Source: UMGS1002 sp964570825 (GTDB taxonomy: Bacteria; Bacillota; Clostridia; Oscillospirales; CAG-272). From it: a DNA stretch of 64,000 bases. The translations under genes were made by a program, and so were the position numbers. A model generated the notes under the pieces. It ran no database searches. It was not told the origin of the DNA and saw only the letters and a list, made by a program, of their open reading frames with translations. The first letter of the stretch is position 1. The number at the start of each line of letters is the position of its first letter. The stretch is taken from the NCBI GenBank assembly GCA_964570825.1, contig CAZMZJ010000002.1, forward strand, positions 121,454 through 185,453, given 5' to 3'. Shown piece after piece: positions 8,929 through 17,713 of the stretch.

Positions 8929-9144
8929 ATGGTGATTGACAGAATAGCGCTTGTTTTAGCTATCATAGGCGCGCTCAACTGGGGCAGCATCGGACTTTTC
9001 GGTTTTGATGTTGTTGCATGGATCTGCGGCGGACAGGGCGCTCTGCTCAGCCGTATTATATACACTATAGTGGCGCTCTCAGGCATCTGGCTGATCTCGC
9101 TTGTATTCCGTACTAAGGAAAATGTCGAGCGGATTGAGGACTGA
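8929..9144 (+). CDS. DUF378 family small membrane protein
   Basis: A 71-residue protein starting at the ATG that follows AAGGA by 10 nt; an upstream in-frame GTG lacks an SD. It contains two membrane segments and the family hallmark LNWGSIGLFGFDVVA. The function of DUF378 proteins is unknown. It is monocistronic and followed by a strong terminator. Confidence 0.88.
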   Translation: MVIDRIALVLAIIGALNWGSIGLFGFDVVAWICGGQGALLSRIIYTIVALSGIWLISLVFRTKENVERIED

Positions 9145-9153
9145 CAAAGATCG

Positions 9154-9197
9154 CGCACAGCAGCTCCCCTTAATGGGGGGAGGCTGTGCGTTTTTTT
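9154..9197 (+). terminator. intrinsic terminator after DUF378 gene
   Basis: CGCACAGC pairs with GCTGTGCG, with an inner CTCCCC/GGGGGG pairing, followed by seven T. A classical strong terminator. Confidence 0.9.
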
Positions 9198-9265
9198 AAT
9201 ATTGATTTTATTCGGTTTTGGGTTTATAATTATAGAAAATAATTATGTGATTACGGAGATGCCAG

Positions 9266-10183
9266 ATGGAACTCGGAGCGATGACTAACCTTTTCAGAGA
9301 CCGCCGCGGCGGCATGCCCGGAAACAGCTACATAGAGCAGGCGCGCCTGTGCGCCGCCGCAGGATTCAAAGTGCTTGATCTTAACGTATGCGACTCTGTC
9401 CGTCCCGGAAAAAGCGGCGGCGACGATCTTGCCTCCGAAGACTGGGAGGCAAAAATAGAGGCGCTTGGGAACGAGGCGGCGAAGCTTGGCGTAAGATTTA
9501 CGCAGGCGCACGCCCCGTACAACGGAGACCTTTTTATACGCGGCAGGCAGCCTGACGAGGATTATCTAAACCGCTTTCACGAGATGAGCCGGCGCTGCGT
9601 GATTGCCGCGGGCAGACTCGGGATAAAACGGATAACCATACATCCAATGAGCGACACCGTCAACACCGAGTACGACAACGAGATTCAAAAAAAGACGAAT
9701 ATTGAATTTTATGCCCCGATGATGGAGCTTGCCAGAAAATGCGGAACCGGCCTTGCGCTTGAAAACATGGCGGATTTTGACCGGGCCAAGGTTCGCCGCG
9801 CCTATTGCGCGGATGCGGACGATCTGATTGACATTGTTGATACTGTCAGCGACCCTGTCCTCGGCGTATGCTGGGATTTCGGTCATGCGCGGATGATGAT
9901 AAACGACCAGCCGCGCCAGCTGAGGAAGCTCGGCAGGCGGCTTGTTTCCACGCATGTTCAGGACGGCAAAGGGGCGCGGGACACACATCTTGTTCCGTTT
10001 GTCGGCGGGAATATCAGGTGGGAAGAAATAATGCCATGCCTTAAGGAGATCGGGTATGAGGGGGATTTTGTGCTTGAGACCCATCAGTTTATGAATGAGG
10101 TGCCGGATAAGCTGCGTCTGTCGGCAGGAATGCTGGCGTATGATTTTGGGATGTACTGCATGGAGCTGTATAATAAAGCCTGA
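9266..10183 (+). CDS. sugar phosphate isomerase/epimerase-like TIM-barrel protein
   Basis: A 305-residue AP-endonuclease-2/xylose-isomerase-like TIM barrel. Visible metal- and substrate-site motifs are FTQAHAPYNGD, ITIHPMS, ALENMADFD, VCWDFGHARM and STHVQD, ending with DFVLETHQF. The alternating His, Glu, Asp, His and Glu ligands are those of the IolE/IolI/epimerase family, which interconverts ketoses or inosose-type sugars in the cytoplasm. GGAG lies 7 nt before the ATG. Because no sugar operon surrounds it, the substrate cannot be assigned. It is followed by its own terminator. Confidence 0.85.
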   Translation: MELGAMTNLFRDRRGGMPGNSYIEQARLCAAAGFKVLDLNVCDSVRPGKSGGDDLASEDWEAKIEALGNEAAKLGVRFTQAHAPYNGDLFIRGRQPDEDYLNRFHEMSRRCVIAAGRLGIKRITIHPMSDTVNTEYDNEIQKKTNIEFYAPMMELARKCGTGLALENMADFDRAKVRRAYCADADDLIDIVDTVSDPVLGVCWDFGHARMMINDQPRQLRKLGRRLVSTHVQDGKGARDTHLVPFVGGNIRWEEIMPCLKEIGYEGDFVLETHQFMNEVPDKLRLSAGMLAYDFGMYCMELYNKA

Positions 10184-10203
10184 GAACAGATAAAACAGAC
10201 ACT

Positions 10204-10239
10204 GCCGGGCGGCGGATAAACGCTGCCCGGCGGTTTTTT
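10204..10239 (+). terminator. intrinsic terminator after isomerase gene
   Basis: GCCGGGCGGCG pairs with CGCTGCCCGGC (one G-U pair) over GATAAA, followed by GGTTTTTT. Confidence 0.9.
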
Positions 10240-10344
10240 CTTGCGGGGCAAAGACGCCTGAGCCGTCCTGCGCTGCGCCGGCAAGCCGGCTTTTTGCTCA
10301 GCCGAACTGGTTTGTCGGAAAACACTTTTGCTTGAAATGCAAAC

Positions 10345-10369
10345 GGGGAACCCCTTGACGGGATTCCCC
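10345..10369 (-). terminator. stem-loop after PFOR gene
   Basis: On the minus strand GGGGAATCCC pairs with GGGGTTCCCC (one G-U) over GTCAA, directly after the PFOR stop. Only a GTTT tract follows, so termination may be moderate. Confidence 0.6.
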
Positions 10370-10377
10370 TCTGTATT

Positions 10378-13300
10378 TTATTCGTACAGCTTGCTGTATT
10401 TCTGCAGTCTTTCGTACTTTGCCTTTGAAGCTTCCTCGGCTTTAGCGAAGAGCTCCTTGGCCTTGTCCGGGAACTGCTGCTCAAGGCGCGCGTAGCGGAC
10501 TTCAGATTTGATGAAATCGCCGTAGCTTGCCGTAGGAGCCTTGGAATCGATAGTGAATCTGCCTGCTCCTTCAATCGCCGGGTTGTAGCGGAACATCTGC
10601 CAGTATCCGGCCTCGACAGCCTTCTTCATTTCTATCTGGGAGTTCTGCATTCCGCCCGGTACGCCGTGCATTTCGCAGGGAGCATAGCCGATGATGAGCG
10701 ACGGGCCGTGGTAAGCCTCGGCCTCCTTCAGGGCCTTGAGGAACTGGTTCATATCTGCGCCCATAGCGACCTGCGCGACATAGACATATCCGTATGACAT
10801 TGCGATTTCCGCGAGGTTCTTCTTTGCTATTGCCTTTCCGGCAGCAGCAAACTGAGCGACCTGGCCGATCTGCGACGCCTTAGAAGCCTGTCCGCCGGTG
10901 TTGGAGTAAACCTCGGTATCGAAGACCATTACGTTGACGTCCTCGCCCGACGCGAGCACATGGTCAAGGCCTCCGAAGCCGATATCGTATGCCCAGCCGT
11001 CGCCGCCGAAGATCCAGATAGACTTCTTGGAGAGGTAATCGCGCTCGGCGAGGATCTTCTTTTCGAGCTCGCAGCAGTTGCATTCGTTCTTGCAGACATT
11101 CTTTTCGAGCATCTCGACCATGGCCTTGGTTGCGGGGCCGTTTGCCTCGCCGTCGTTGACTGTTTCAAGATACTTGTCGAGAACGGCCTTCATGCCGGCT
11201 GCGTCCGGATTTGCGGCGTAGTTTTCGGAGAGCTTCTTCACATAACCGATAAGACGCTCGCGGATAACCTTCTGTCCGAGGGCTATTCCGAAGCCGTGCT
11301 CGGCGTTGTCCTCGAAGAGAGAGTTGGCCCACGCCGGACCGCGTCCGCTCTCCTTGTTGACAGTATAGGGGAAGCCGGGAGCCTGACCGCCCCAGATGGA
11401 CGAGCAGCCTGTTGCGTTGGATATATACATTCTCTCGCCGAAGAGCTGAGTAATGATGCGCGCATAGCTTGTCTCGGCGCAGCCTGCGCAGGAGCCGGAG
11501 AACTCAAGCAGGGGCTGCTTGAACTGGCTGCCCTTGACGGTGTTGTTGATAAGCTCGGGCTTCTCGGATACGCTCTTGACCATGTAGTCGAACACAGCCT
11601 GCTGATCGAGCTGCGTTTCAATCGGGACCATTTCAAGCGCTCTCTTGTCGGGCTTGGTGGGGCAGGCCTTGACGCAGAGCGTGCAGCCCATGCAGTCGTA
11701 CGGGCTGACCGAGATAGCGAACTTGTAATCTGTCTTCATTACAGGGCGCGCGGCAAACTTGGTGTTTGCGGGTGCCTTTGCGGCCTCGTCGGCAGTCAGA
11801 GCGTACGCGCGGATAGATGCGTGCGGGCAGACGAAAGCGCACTGGTTGCACTGGATGCAGTTTTCCTCATGCCAAACCGGGACGCTTGTGGCGACGCCGC
11901 GCTTGTCGTTTGCGGACGCGCCGAGCGGATAGGTTCCGTCGGCCTTGTCCGCGAAAGCAGAAACAGGGAGCGAATCTCCTGCCATGCCGTTGACCGGCCG
12001 TACGATATTGTTGACGTAATTGGCAAGGTCAGTCCTCTTGCTTTCAAAGGGCGCCCTGGGAGCGTCGGGAGCGACTGTCTTCCACGCCTCCGGAACGTTA
12101 ACCTTTACGGTTGCGTCAGCGCCGGCATCGATGGCGGCATAGTTGAGGTCAACCATCGCCTGACCCTTTTTGATATATGATTTGTATGCGGCCTTCTTCA
12201 TATACTCGATGGCTTCCTTTTTGGGAAGGACGCCTGCCAGAGAGAAGAACGCGGACTGAAGAACGGTGTTCTTGACCTTGACGTTGCCGATTCTCTTTGC
12301 GGCGATTCCGGTGGCGTCGATGATATAGAAGTTGACCTTGTTCTCGGCGATATATCTCTTGACCTTTGCCGGCAGCTTTTCGTCAAGCTCTGCCTCGGTC
12401 CACGGGCAGTCAAGCAGGAAGACGCCGTTCGGCTTGATGTCGGTAATCATGCTGTCGTACTGGTTGAGGTACGCATGGTTATGGCAGGCGACAAAGTCGG
12501 CCTTGGTGATATAGTACGGGCTCTTGATGGGCTTATCTCCGAAGCGCAGGTGGGAAATGGTGAAGCCGAGGGTTTTCTTGGAGTCGTACTGGAAATACGC
12601 CTGAATATACTTGTCGGTATGGTCGCCGATGATTTTAATCGAGTTCTTGTTGGCTCCGACAGTACCGTCGCCGCCGAGGCCCCAGAACTTGCAGGAGATT
12701 GTGCCCTTGGCGGAGGTGTCGGGCGATTTTTTCTCAGGCAGTGACAGACCGGTTACGTCGTCAACTATGCCGATTGTAAATCTGTTCTTGGGATTTTTCT
12801 TTGACAGGTTGTCGTAAACCGCAAAGATAGATGAGGGAGGCGTGTCCTTCGAGCCGAGGCCGTAGCGTCCGCCGACGATCTGGGCGGTGATGCCGGCCTG
12901 CGAGAGGGCGGTAACGACGTCAAGGTAAAGCGGCTCGCCGAGCGCGCCGGGTTCCTTCGTGCGGTCGAGGACGGCGATTTTCTTGACCGTCTTCGGCAGC
13001 GCGGCAATGAGCTTGTCTGCGCAGAAAGGACGGTAGAGTCTGACCTTGACAAGGCCGACCTTCTTGCCCTTGGCCATCATATAGTCTATGACTTCCTCAA
13101 TGACGTCGCAGACCGATCCCATGGCGATTATGACCTGTTCCGCGTCGGGAGCGCCGTAATAGTTAAAGAGCTTGTAATCGGTGCCGATCAGCTTGTTGAT
13201 TTTCTTCATATAGCTCTCGACGATAGCGGGGACGGCATCGTAGTAGGGGTTGCACGCCTCTCTGTGCTGGAAGAATATATCTCCGTTTTCGGCGGAGCCG

Positions 13301-13974
13301 CGGAGCACGGGGTGCTCGGGGTTCAGAGCGCGGGCGCGGAACTCCTCGACAGCCTTCATATCGACCAGCTTGGCGAGATCTGCATAGTCCCATGCTTCAA
13401 TCTTCTGAATTTCGTGGGAGGTGCGGAAGCCGTCGAAAAAGTTCAAAAACGGCACGCGGGACTTGATTGCCGACAGATGGGCGACGGCGCCGAGGTCCAT
13501 AATCTCCTGCGGGTTTGTTTCAGCCAGCATAGCAAAGCCTGTCTGGCGGCAGGCATAGACGTCCGAATGGTCGCCGAAAATATTCAGCGCGTGGGAAGCG
13601 ACGGTACGCGCCGAAACATGGATGACGCAGGGAAGCAGCTCGCCCGCGATTTTGTACATATTGGGGATCATAAGGAGCAGGCCCTGTGACGCCGTGTACG
13701 TGGTTGTGAGCGCTCCGGCGGCAAGGGATCCGTGTACGGCGCCTGCTGCGCCGGCCTCGGACTGCATTTCGACGACCTTTACCTTATCTCCGAAAATATT
13801 AACAGCCGGGTCTCCGGTATAATTCTTTCCGGCGGCAGACCATACGTCCACGTTATCCGCCATTGGGGATGACGGTGTGATTGGGTAGATGGCAGCCACT
13901 TCGGTGAACGCGTAAGACACGTGCGCCGCGGCGGTGTTGCCGTCCATTGAGCTCATTTTGCGCTTGATTGGCAT
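10378..13974 (-). CDS. nifJ: pyruvate:ferredoxin (flavodoxin) oxidoreductase
   Basis: A 1198-residue single-chain PFOR, using the ATG that follows AGGAGG by about 7 nt; an upstream in-frame ATG adds 22 residues without family similarity. The enzyme oxidises pyruvate with CoA to acetyl-CoA, CO2 and reduced ferredoxin. Domain order is visible: the pyrimidine-binding domain I (AAAHVSYAFTEVAAIYPITP), the core and CoA-binding domains, two 4Fe-4S motifs at about residues 700-765 (CIQCNQC and CMGCTLC), the cysteine of the proximal cluster (SGSCAGCAETSY), and a TPP domain (GGDGWAYDIGFGG and NTGGQ). An unusual Cys cluster (CKNECNCC) lies just before the TPP motif. Monocistronic with its own promoter. 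It points to anaerobic fermentative metabolism. Confidence 0.97.
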   Translation of the reverse strand: MPIKRKMSSMDGNTAAAHVSYAFTEVAAIYPITPSSPMADNVDVWSAAGKNYTGDPAVNIFGDKVKVVEMQSEAGAAGAVHGSLAAGALTTTYTASQGLLLMIPNMYKIAGELLPCVIHVSARTVASHALNIFGDHSDVYACRQTGFAMLAETNPQEIMDLGAVAHLSAIKSRVPFLNFFDGFRTSHEIQKIEAWDYADLAKLVDMKAVEEFRARALNPEHPVLRGSAENGDIFFQHREACNPYYDAVPAIVESYMKKINKLIGTDYKLFNYYGAPDAEQVIIAMGSVCDVIEEVIDYMMAKGKKVGLVKVRLYRPFCADKLIAALPKTVKKIAVLDRTKEPGALGEPLYLDVVTALSQAGITAQIVGGRYGLGSKDTPPSSIFAVYDNLSKKNPKNRFTIGIVDDVTGLSLPEKKSPDTSAKGTISCKFWGLGGDGTVGANKNSIKIIGDHTDKYIQAYFQYDSKKTLGFTISHLRFGDKPIKSPYYITKADFVACHNHAYLNQYDSMITDIKPNGVFLLDCPWTEAELDEKLPAKVKRYIAENKVNFYIIDATGIAAKRIGNVKVKNTVLQSAFFSLAGVLPKKEAIEYMKKAAYKSYIKKGQAMVDLNYAAIDAGADATVKVNVPEAWKTVAPDAPRAPFESKRTDLANYVNNIVRPVNGMAGDSLPVSAFADKADGTYPLGASANDKRGVATSVPVWHEENCIQCNQCAFVCPHASIRAYALTADEAAKAPANTKFAARPVMKTDYKFAISVSPYDCMGCTLCVKACPTKPDKRALEMVPIETQLDQQAVFDYMVKSVSEKPELINNTVKGSQFKQPLLEFSGSCAGCAETSYARIITQLFGERMYISNATGCSSIWGGQAPGFPYTVNKESGRGPAWANSLFEDNAEHGFGIALGQKVIRERLIGYVKKLSENYAANPDAAGMKAVLDKYLETVNDGEANGPATKAMVEMLEKNVCKNECNCCELEKKILAERDYLSKKSIWIFGGDGWAYDIGFGGLDHVLASGEDVNVMVFDTEVYSNTGGQASKASQIGQVAQFAAAGKAIAKKNLAEIAMSYGYVYVAQVAMGADMNQFLKALKEAEAYHGPSLIIGYAPCEMHGVPGGMQNSQIEMKKAVEAGYWQMFRYNPAIEGAGRFTIDSKAPTASYGDFIKSEVRYARLEQQFPDKAKELFAKAEEASKAKYERLQKYSKLYE

Positions 13975-14094
13975 TTGGAATCCTCCTGTATATGAATATT
14001 CTTTAATAATTTTTACGAGGCTCGTGTTCCGCTTTGCCATATTGCCCTGCGGAAATTTGTAGTTTTGAATAAAAGCATATTACCTCAATTGTCT

Positions 14095-14123
14095 ATAATA
14101 CCACAAATGCGGACGAATGTAAA
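14095..14123 (-). promoter_or_regulatory. promoter of PFOR gene
   Basis: On the minus strand TTTACA, a 17-bp spacer, then TATTAT preceded by TGG (extended minus 10). The start of transcription would be about 115 bp before the PFOR start codon. Confidence 0.7.
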
Positions 14124-14226
14124 TAGAATACGCAAAAAAGTTGATCCTTTTTTTAAGTATATTCAAACGTCAGGTGCCAAAGAGAAATGCTTGTCAATTT
14201 TTGTGGTAAAAAAAGCAGCTTGAAGG

Positions 14227-14880
14227 TTACAGCCGTGCCGACCGGTGCCGACATAAATCGGCAAGTGGGCACTCAAGGCATTTCGGCGCGCGTGCCGGGC
14301 AGTACTCTCTTCCGAACATCACCATCCGGTGGCAGAAATCGCTCTGCTTTTCCGGCTCAACGAGCGTGGATAGTATTTTTTCCACTTTCAAAGGATCTGA
14401 TACCTCCTCGGGATACATTCCGAGCCGCCCGCAAATGCGGATTAAGTGCGTGTCGGCTACGATGCCCGGTACGCCGTAAATATCTCCGAGCAGAAGATTT
14501 GCAATTTTCCGCCCGACCCCGGGCAAAGTCAGCATATCTTCGATATTGTCCGGCAAAGCTCCGCCGAACCTGTCGCGAATAATTGCGCTCGCCTCTTTAA
14601 TGTTTGCCGCTTTTGTGCGGTAGAGGCCGCACGGGCGCACCAATTCCTCGAGTTCATTTATATTGGCATCAGCCATAGCCGAAGCGTCGGGATATTTTTC
14701 GAACAAAGGTCCGGAAACGGTATTAACCCTTTCGTCGGTGCATTGTGCGGAAAGCCGGGCCATAATCAGAAGCCGCCACGGATCGCCGCAGTATCTGAGC
14801 GAGCAGACCGGTTCCGGGTAAATTTTAATCATCCGTTCGACAATCTCCGCCATGAGCATTTTTTTATCGTTGTCTGTCAT
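14227..14880 (-). CDS. nth: endonuclease III
   Basis: A 217-residue bifunctional DNA glycosylase/AP lyase of base-excision repair. It shows LSAQCTDERVN near the N-terminus, the helix-hairpin-helix LPGVGRKIANLLLG carrying the catalytic Lys, and VADTHLIRI with the catalytic Asp. The C-terminal 4Fe-4S loop has exact Nth spacing C-x6-C-x2-C-x5-C (CPARAPKCLECPLADLC). It removes oxidised pyrimidines and nicks abasic sites. The length is normal. It is transcribed towards PFOR, which has its own promoter. Confidence 0.96.
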   Translation of the reverse strand: MTDNDKKMLMAEIVERMIKIYPEPVCSLRYCGDPWRLLIMARLSAQCTDERVNTVSGPLFEKYPDASAMADANINELEELVRPCGLYRTKAANIKEASAIIRDRFGGALPDNIEDMLTLPGVGRKIANLLLGDIYGVPGIVADTHLIRICGRLGMYPEEVSDPLKVEKILSTLVEPEKQSDFCHRMVMFGREYCPARAPKCLECPLADLCRHRSARL

Positions 14881-14904
14881 GTGTCATCCTTTCAACGCCG
14901 TCAA

Positions 14905-14921
14905 AAAACACAGTGTGTTTT
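14905..14921. repeat. perfect palindrome upstream of nth
   Basis: AAAACACA-G-TGTGTTTT, 25 bp upstream of the nth start codon. It could be an operator or a short hairpin; no regulator is identified. Confidence 0.5.
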
Positions 14922-15044
14922 GCGAAAAATCCGGTGTTTTATGTGTTAATTGTAACGCCGGACGGGTGTGTTGTCAATACGCCGGCATACAGGTCCGCCT
15001 CCTGCTTTTCCGCCTGAGAATGTCGAAACAGGGAATTACGCAAA

Positions 15045-15075
15045 AAAAGGGCTGCCCGTCCGGGCAGCCCTTTTC
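15045..15075 (-). terminator. intrinsic terminator of the leucine-rich lipoprotein gene
   Basis: AAGGGCTGCCCG pairs with CGGGCAGCCCTT over two bases; on the minus strand it is followed by seven T. Confidence 0.9.
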
Positions 15076-15088
15076 GCTGGGTTAAATA

Positions 15089-16855
15089 TCAGTATGCCGT
15101 GGGAACGCCGCTGACATAGTGCCAGTAGTGTCCTGTTCCGGGATTTGTGTCGCTGTAGTAGTAGATGTCGGCATAGATCGTGAGGTACATATTGTTCGAC
15201 TGGTCAATATTCATAGACGCGCCGCCCCATGTTCCGGCTGAACCTTCGTAATAAACCCTTGCGACCTTGTCGGTGCTGCCGGATACGGTGCCCTTGTTGA
15301 GGCATCCGGTGAAGGCTTTGTAGCCGATTGTCTTAACATCTCTGCCGATGACAAGCGTTGTCATGCCGGTGCAGTTATAGAAGGCATAATCGCCTATGGT
15401 CTTGACGCCCGAGCTGATGATCACATTGACAAGGCCCGTGCACTCGCTGAAGGCATACTGCCCGATCGTTTCGATGGTCGAGGGTATGGTGATGCCGGTA
15501 AACGCCGTGTCACCCTGGAAGCAGTGCGCGCTGATTTCCTTAAGGCCAGTGCCGAATGTGAAGGCGTTAAGCTTGGTGCAGTTAGCGAAGGCGTATGCGC
15601 CTATGCTTGAGGTGATGTTCGGGATCACAACAGCCGTAAATTCGGAGCAGCCGTAGAAGGCATAGCTGCCGATCGAGGAGATGCCGGCAGTCTTTATCGT
15701 TGTTCCGTCGGCCTCGTAAGAGCGATCAGGGAATGTAATGCTGTTAAGCTTTTTAACATTGAAGAACGCGAAGTCGCCTATTGACTCGACCGTCGTGGGA
15801 ACGACGAAGGATGCGAGTGTTTTGCCGCAGGGATACGCAATAAGAGTCTTCTTGTCGAAATCATAGAGGACGTCGTCGACAACTGCGAACTTTTTATTTT
15901 CAGAGGTAAGCTCGAATTTAACGAGGTTGACGCAGCCCGCGAACGCTGAAGGACTGATTGTCGTTATGGAGTTGGATACGGTGTATGAGGTGAGGGTAAG
16001 GCCTGCGGGATAAGCGACTATAGTTGTGCCGTCTTTGCTGCAGAGCACTCCTCCGACGGTCGTGAAGTTCTTGTTGCCGCTCTCGACTGCAAATGAGACA
16101 AGCTTGGTGCAGCCGGCGAAGGCTCCGTCGCCGATGGACGTCACGCTGGCGGGAATGCTGAATGTCTTGATGGTGGTGTTGTTCATGAACGCACCGGCTG
16201 CGATTCCGGTTACAAGCTTTGTGTCGGTCTTGCCGGTGCTGTCTACAACATAATATGTTGAGTAAATGATGATATCCTCGTCGGTGCAGGTGCCGTATCC
16301 GGTGATTGTTATCGAACCGTCGGAATTTGTCTCATAGGCAAGTCCCGTCGAGCCGGTCGGGTTTGTATAGCTGTCAACATAGGAAGCCCCGCACACGGAG
16401 CAGGTATGTGTGGTATAGCCCTGAGCTGTCTTGGTCGGAGGAGTTACGACATCCACATATGTATGGGCCGAAACAGGAATATCGCGGGTTTCCGTAGCGC
16501 CGCAGCGGCTGCAGGTGCGTGTCTCAGTTCCGGTCGAGGTGCAGGTAGCGGCCTTTGTGGTCACCCATTCGCCCCAGCTGTGGCCGAGAGCGTCGGTATA
16601 GTTGTCTACATATTTATCGCCGCAGGAACAGGTGTATGTGGTATAACCCTTTTCGGTGCAGGTAGGAGGCGTAACAACCGACGAATATGAATGCTCATGC
16701 GCCGTTGTCTCGGGGGCCGTGGTGGTTTCGGGAGCCGCGGTAGTGCTTATAAGAGAAGTTGTTTCAGCAGGTTTGCCGATTTCACAGGACGCAAGCGAAA
16801 AGACAAGCGTCAGGAAAAGAGCGGCAGAAAGCGTGCAAATTAAAAATTTCTTCAT
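15089..16855 (-). CDS. BspA-type leucine-rich-repeat lipoprotein with CxxC repeats
   Basis: A 588-residue secreted lipoprotein. The signal peptide ends in a lipobox (SLASC), and AAAGGAG lies 5-6 nt before the ATG. After a Thr-rich linker (TTAPETTTAPETT) come three related modules of about 45 residues. Each contains a HxY/W...PPT/AAT...GYTTYTC-type phrase, and paired cysteines (CSCGD, CSRCGA, CSVCGA) resembling small zinc ribbons. The remaining two thirds are LRR_5/BspA repeats (for example SIGDGAFAGCTKL, SIGSYAFYGCSEF, TIGDYAFYNCTGM), a surface fold used for adhesion or ligand binding. It has its own promoter and terminator. Ligand unknown. Confidence 0.9.
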   Translation of the reverse strand: MKKFLICTLSAALFLTLVFSLASCEIGKPAETTSLISTTAAPETTTAPETTAHEHSYSSVVTPPTCTEKGYTTYTCSCGDKYVDNYTDALGHSWGEWVTTKAATCTSTGTETRTCSRCGATETRDIPVSAHTYVDVVTPPTKTAQGYTTHTCSVCGASYVDSYTNPTGSTGLAYETNSDGSITITGYGTCTDEDIIIYSTYYVVDSTGKTDTKLVTGIAAGAFMNNTTIKTFSIPASVTSIGDGAFAGCTKLVSFAVESGNKNFTTVGGVLCSKDGTTIVAYPAGLTLTSYTVSNSITTISPSAFAGCVNLVKFELTSENKKFAVVDDVLYDFDKKTLIAYPCGKTLASFVVPTTVESIGDFAFFNVKKLNSITFPDRSYEADGTTIKTAGISSIGSYAFYGCSEFTAVVIPNITSSIGAYAFANCTKLNAFTFGTGLKEISAHCFQGDTAFTGITIPSTIETIGQYAFSECTGLVNVIISSGVKTIGDYAFYNCTGMTTLVIGRDVKTIGYKAFTGCLNKGTVSGSTDKVARVYYEGSAGTWGGASMNIDQSNNMYLTIYADIYYYSDTNPGTGHYWHYVSGVPTAY

Positions 16856-16928
16856 TTTTTCTCCTTTTAATTATGCGTTCTTACGTAAGTTTTCGATTGC
16901 CGAAAAACAGGCATTATTAGCATTGGTT

Positions 16929-16957
16929 ATTATACCATACAAAATAAGCCCGTACAA
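16929..16957 (-). promoter_or_regulatory. promoter of leucine-rich lipoprotein gene
   Basis: On the minus strand TTGTAC, a 17-bp spacer, TATAAT with extended TGG. The 328-bp spacer to the next gene holds only this and the divergent pqqD-like promoter. Confidence 0.75.
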
Positions 16958-17130
16958 GCCAGTTCAGAAAAAAATAACTTTAATTGCGTAAAAATTTTAC
17001 AATTGCGCAAAAAGTCCTTTTCGGCAGGCTTGCGGCAGGGATCGGGACTGTCTGAATATGACGCAGGACTTATTACAAAGTTCCCTCTCATGGAAAAGAA
17101 AATAATAAAGCCATGCGTTTCCATATTCTC

Positions 17131-17159
17131 TTGCAACTGTCGGAAAAATATGATAAAAT
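17131..17159 (+). promoter_or_regulatory. promoter of PqqD-like gene
   Basis: TTGCAA, a 17-bp spacer, TAAAAT with extended TGA; the start codon is 25 bp downstream. Confidence 0.75.
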
Positions 17160-17183
17160 GTAGCTGCAGTCAGGAGGTGCGGC

Positions 17184-17456
17184 ATGAGGATCAAGAAAGG
17201 ATTTATACTCTCGAAAGTCGGGGACGACACGGTTGCGGTGGCGTCGGGAAAGCTGTCGAAAGACTTTCCTGGCGTAGTTGTTCTGAGCGGCAGCGGTGCT
17301 TTTTTATGGGGCCTGATGGCGTCGGGCGCCGGGTGCGACGAGCAGAAGCTTCTTTCGGCTCTGCTCGACGAATACGAGGTTGACGAGGACACGGCTAGAG
17401 CCGATCTGTCCACGTTTCTCGACAAGCTGAATTCAGCCGGAATAATAGAAAACTAA
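17184..17456 (+). CDS. PqqD-like peptide-chaperone domain protein (stand-alone)
   Basis: A 90-residue protein with AGGAGGT well placed before the ATG. The pattern GAFLWGLMASG, LLSALLDEYEVDEDTARADLS and FLDKLNSAGII matches the PqqD family, a winged-helix RiPP recognition element that binds leader peptides and hands them to radical-SAM or other modifying enzymes. No radical-SAM gene, protease, transporter or precursor peptide is adjacent. It is expressed from its own strong promoter, divergent from the leucine-rich lipoprotein. The fold is fairly secure; the partner, if any, must lie elsewhere. Confidence 0.82.
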   Translation: MRIKKGFILSKVGDDTVAVASGKLSKDFPGVVVLSGSGAFLWGLMASGAGCDEQKLLSALLDEYEVDEDTARADLSTFLDKLNSAGIIEN

Positions 17457-17646
17457 AGCGGCGGAGCCATATGGCTTCAGCTCCGGAATCGTTCGGCATA
17501 ATCCCCTTAGCAAGCTCTGAAGAATTTTTCAAGAACGCGCTGGGGGATTTTATTGGCGCGGCACGTCCCGTGCCTTAACGCCATATCATATGATTCTGTT
17601 TCTGCTTTTGTTTCTGTTTCTGTTGACCGGAAAAACCGATTTGATC

Positions 17647-17702
17647 AGAAAAACCGCCGGGAAGGGACTGCTTAAGAATTAAGTAGCCTTTTCCGGCGGT
17701 TT
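17647..17702 (-). terminator. terminator of the amidotransferase-fold hydrolase gene
   Basis: AAACCGCCGG pairs with CCGGCGGTTT, with further inner pairing; on the minus strand it ends in GGTTTTTC just after the gene. Confidence 0.8.
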
Positions 17703-17713
17703 CAGGTTGCTTT

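Noticed and set aside
10960..12180. 406-residue open frame antisense to PFOR
   Set aside because: PFOR is certain on the minus strand; the plus-strand frame is Cys/Val/Gly-rich without family motifs or SD.
17003..17383. 126-residue frame overlapping the PqqD-like gene, considered as a RiPP precursor
   Set aside because: It lies upstream of and across the pqqD promoter, has no SD, and runs out of frame through the PqqD-like gene.
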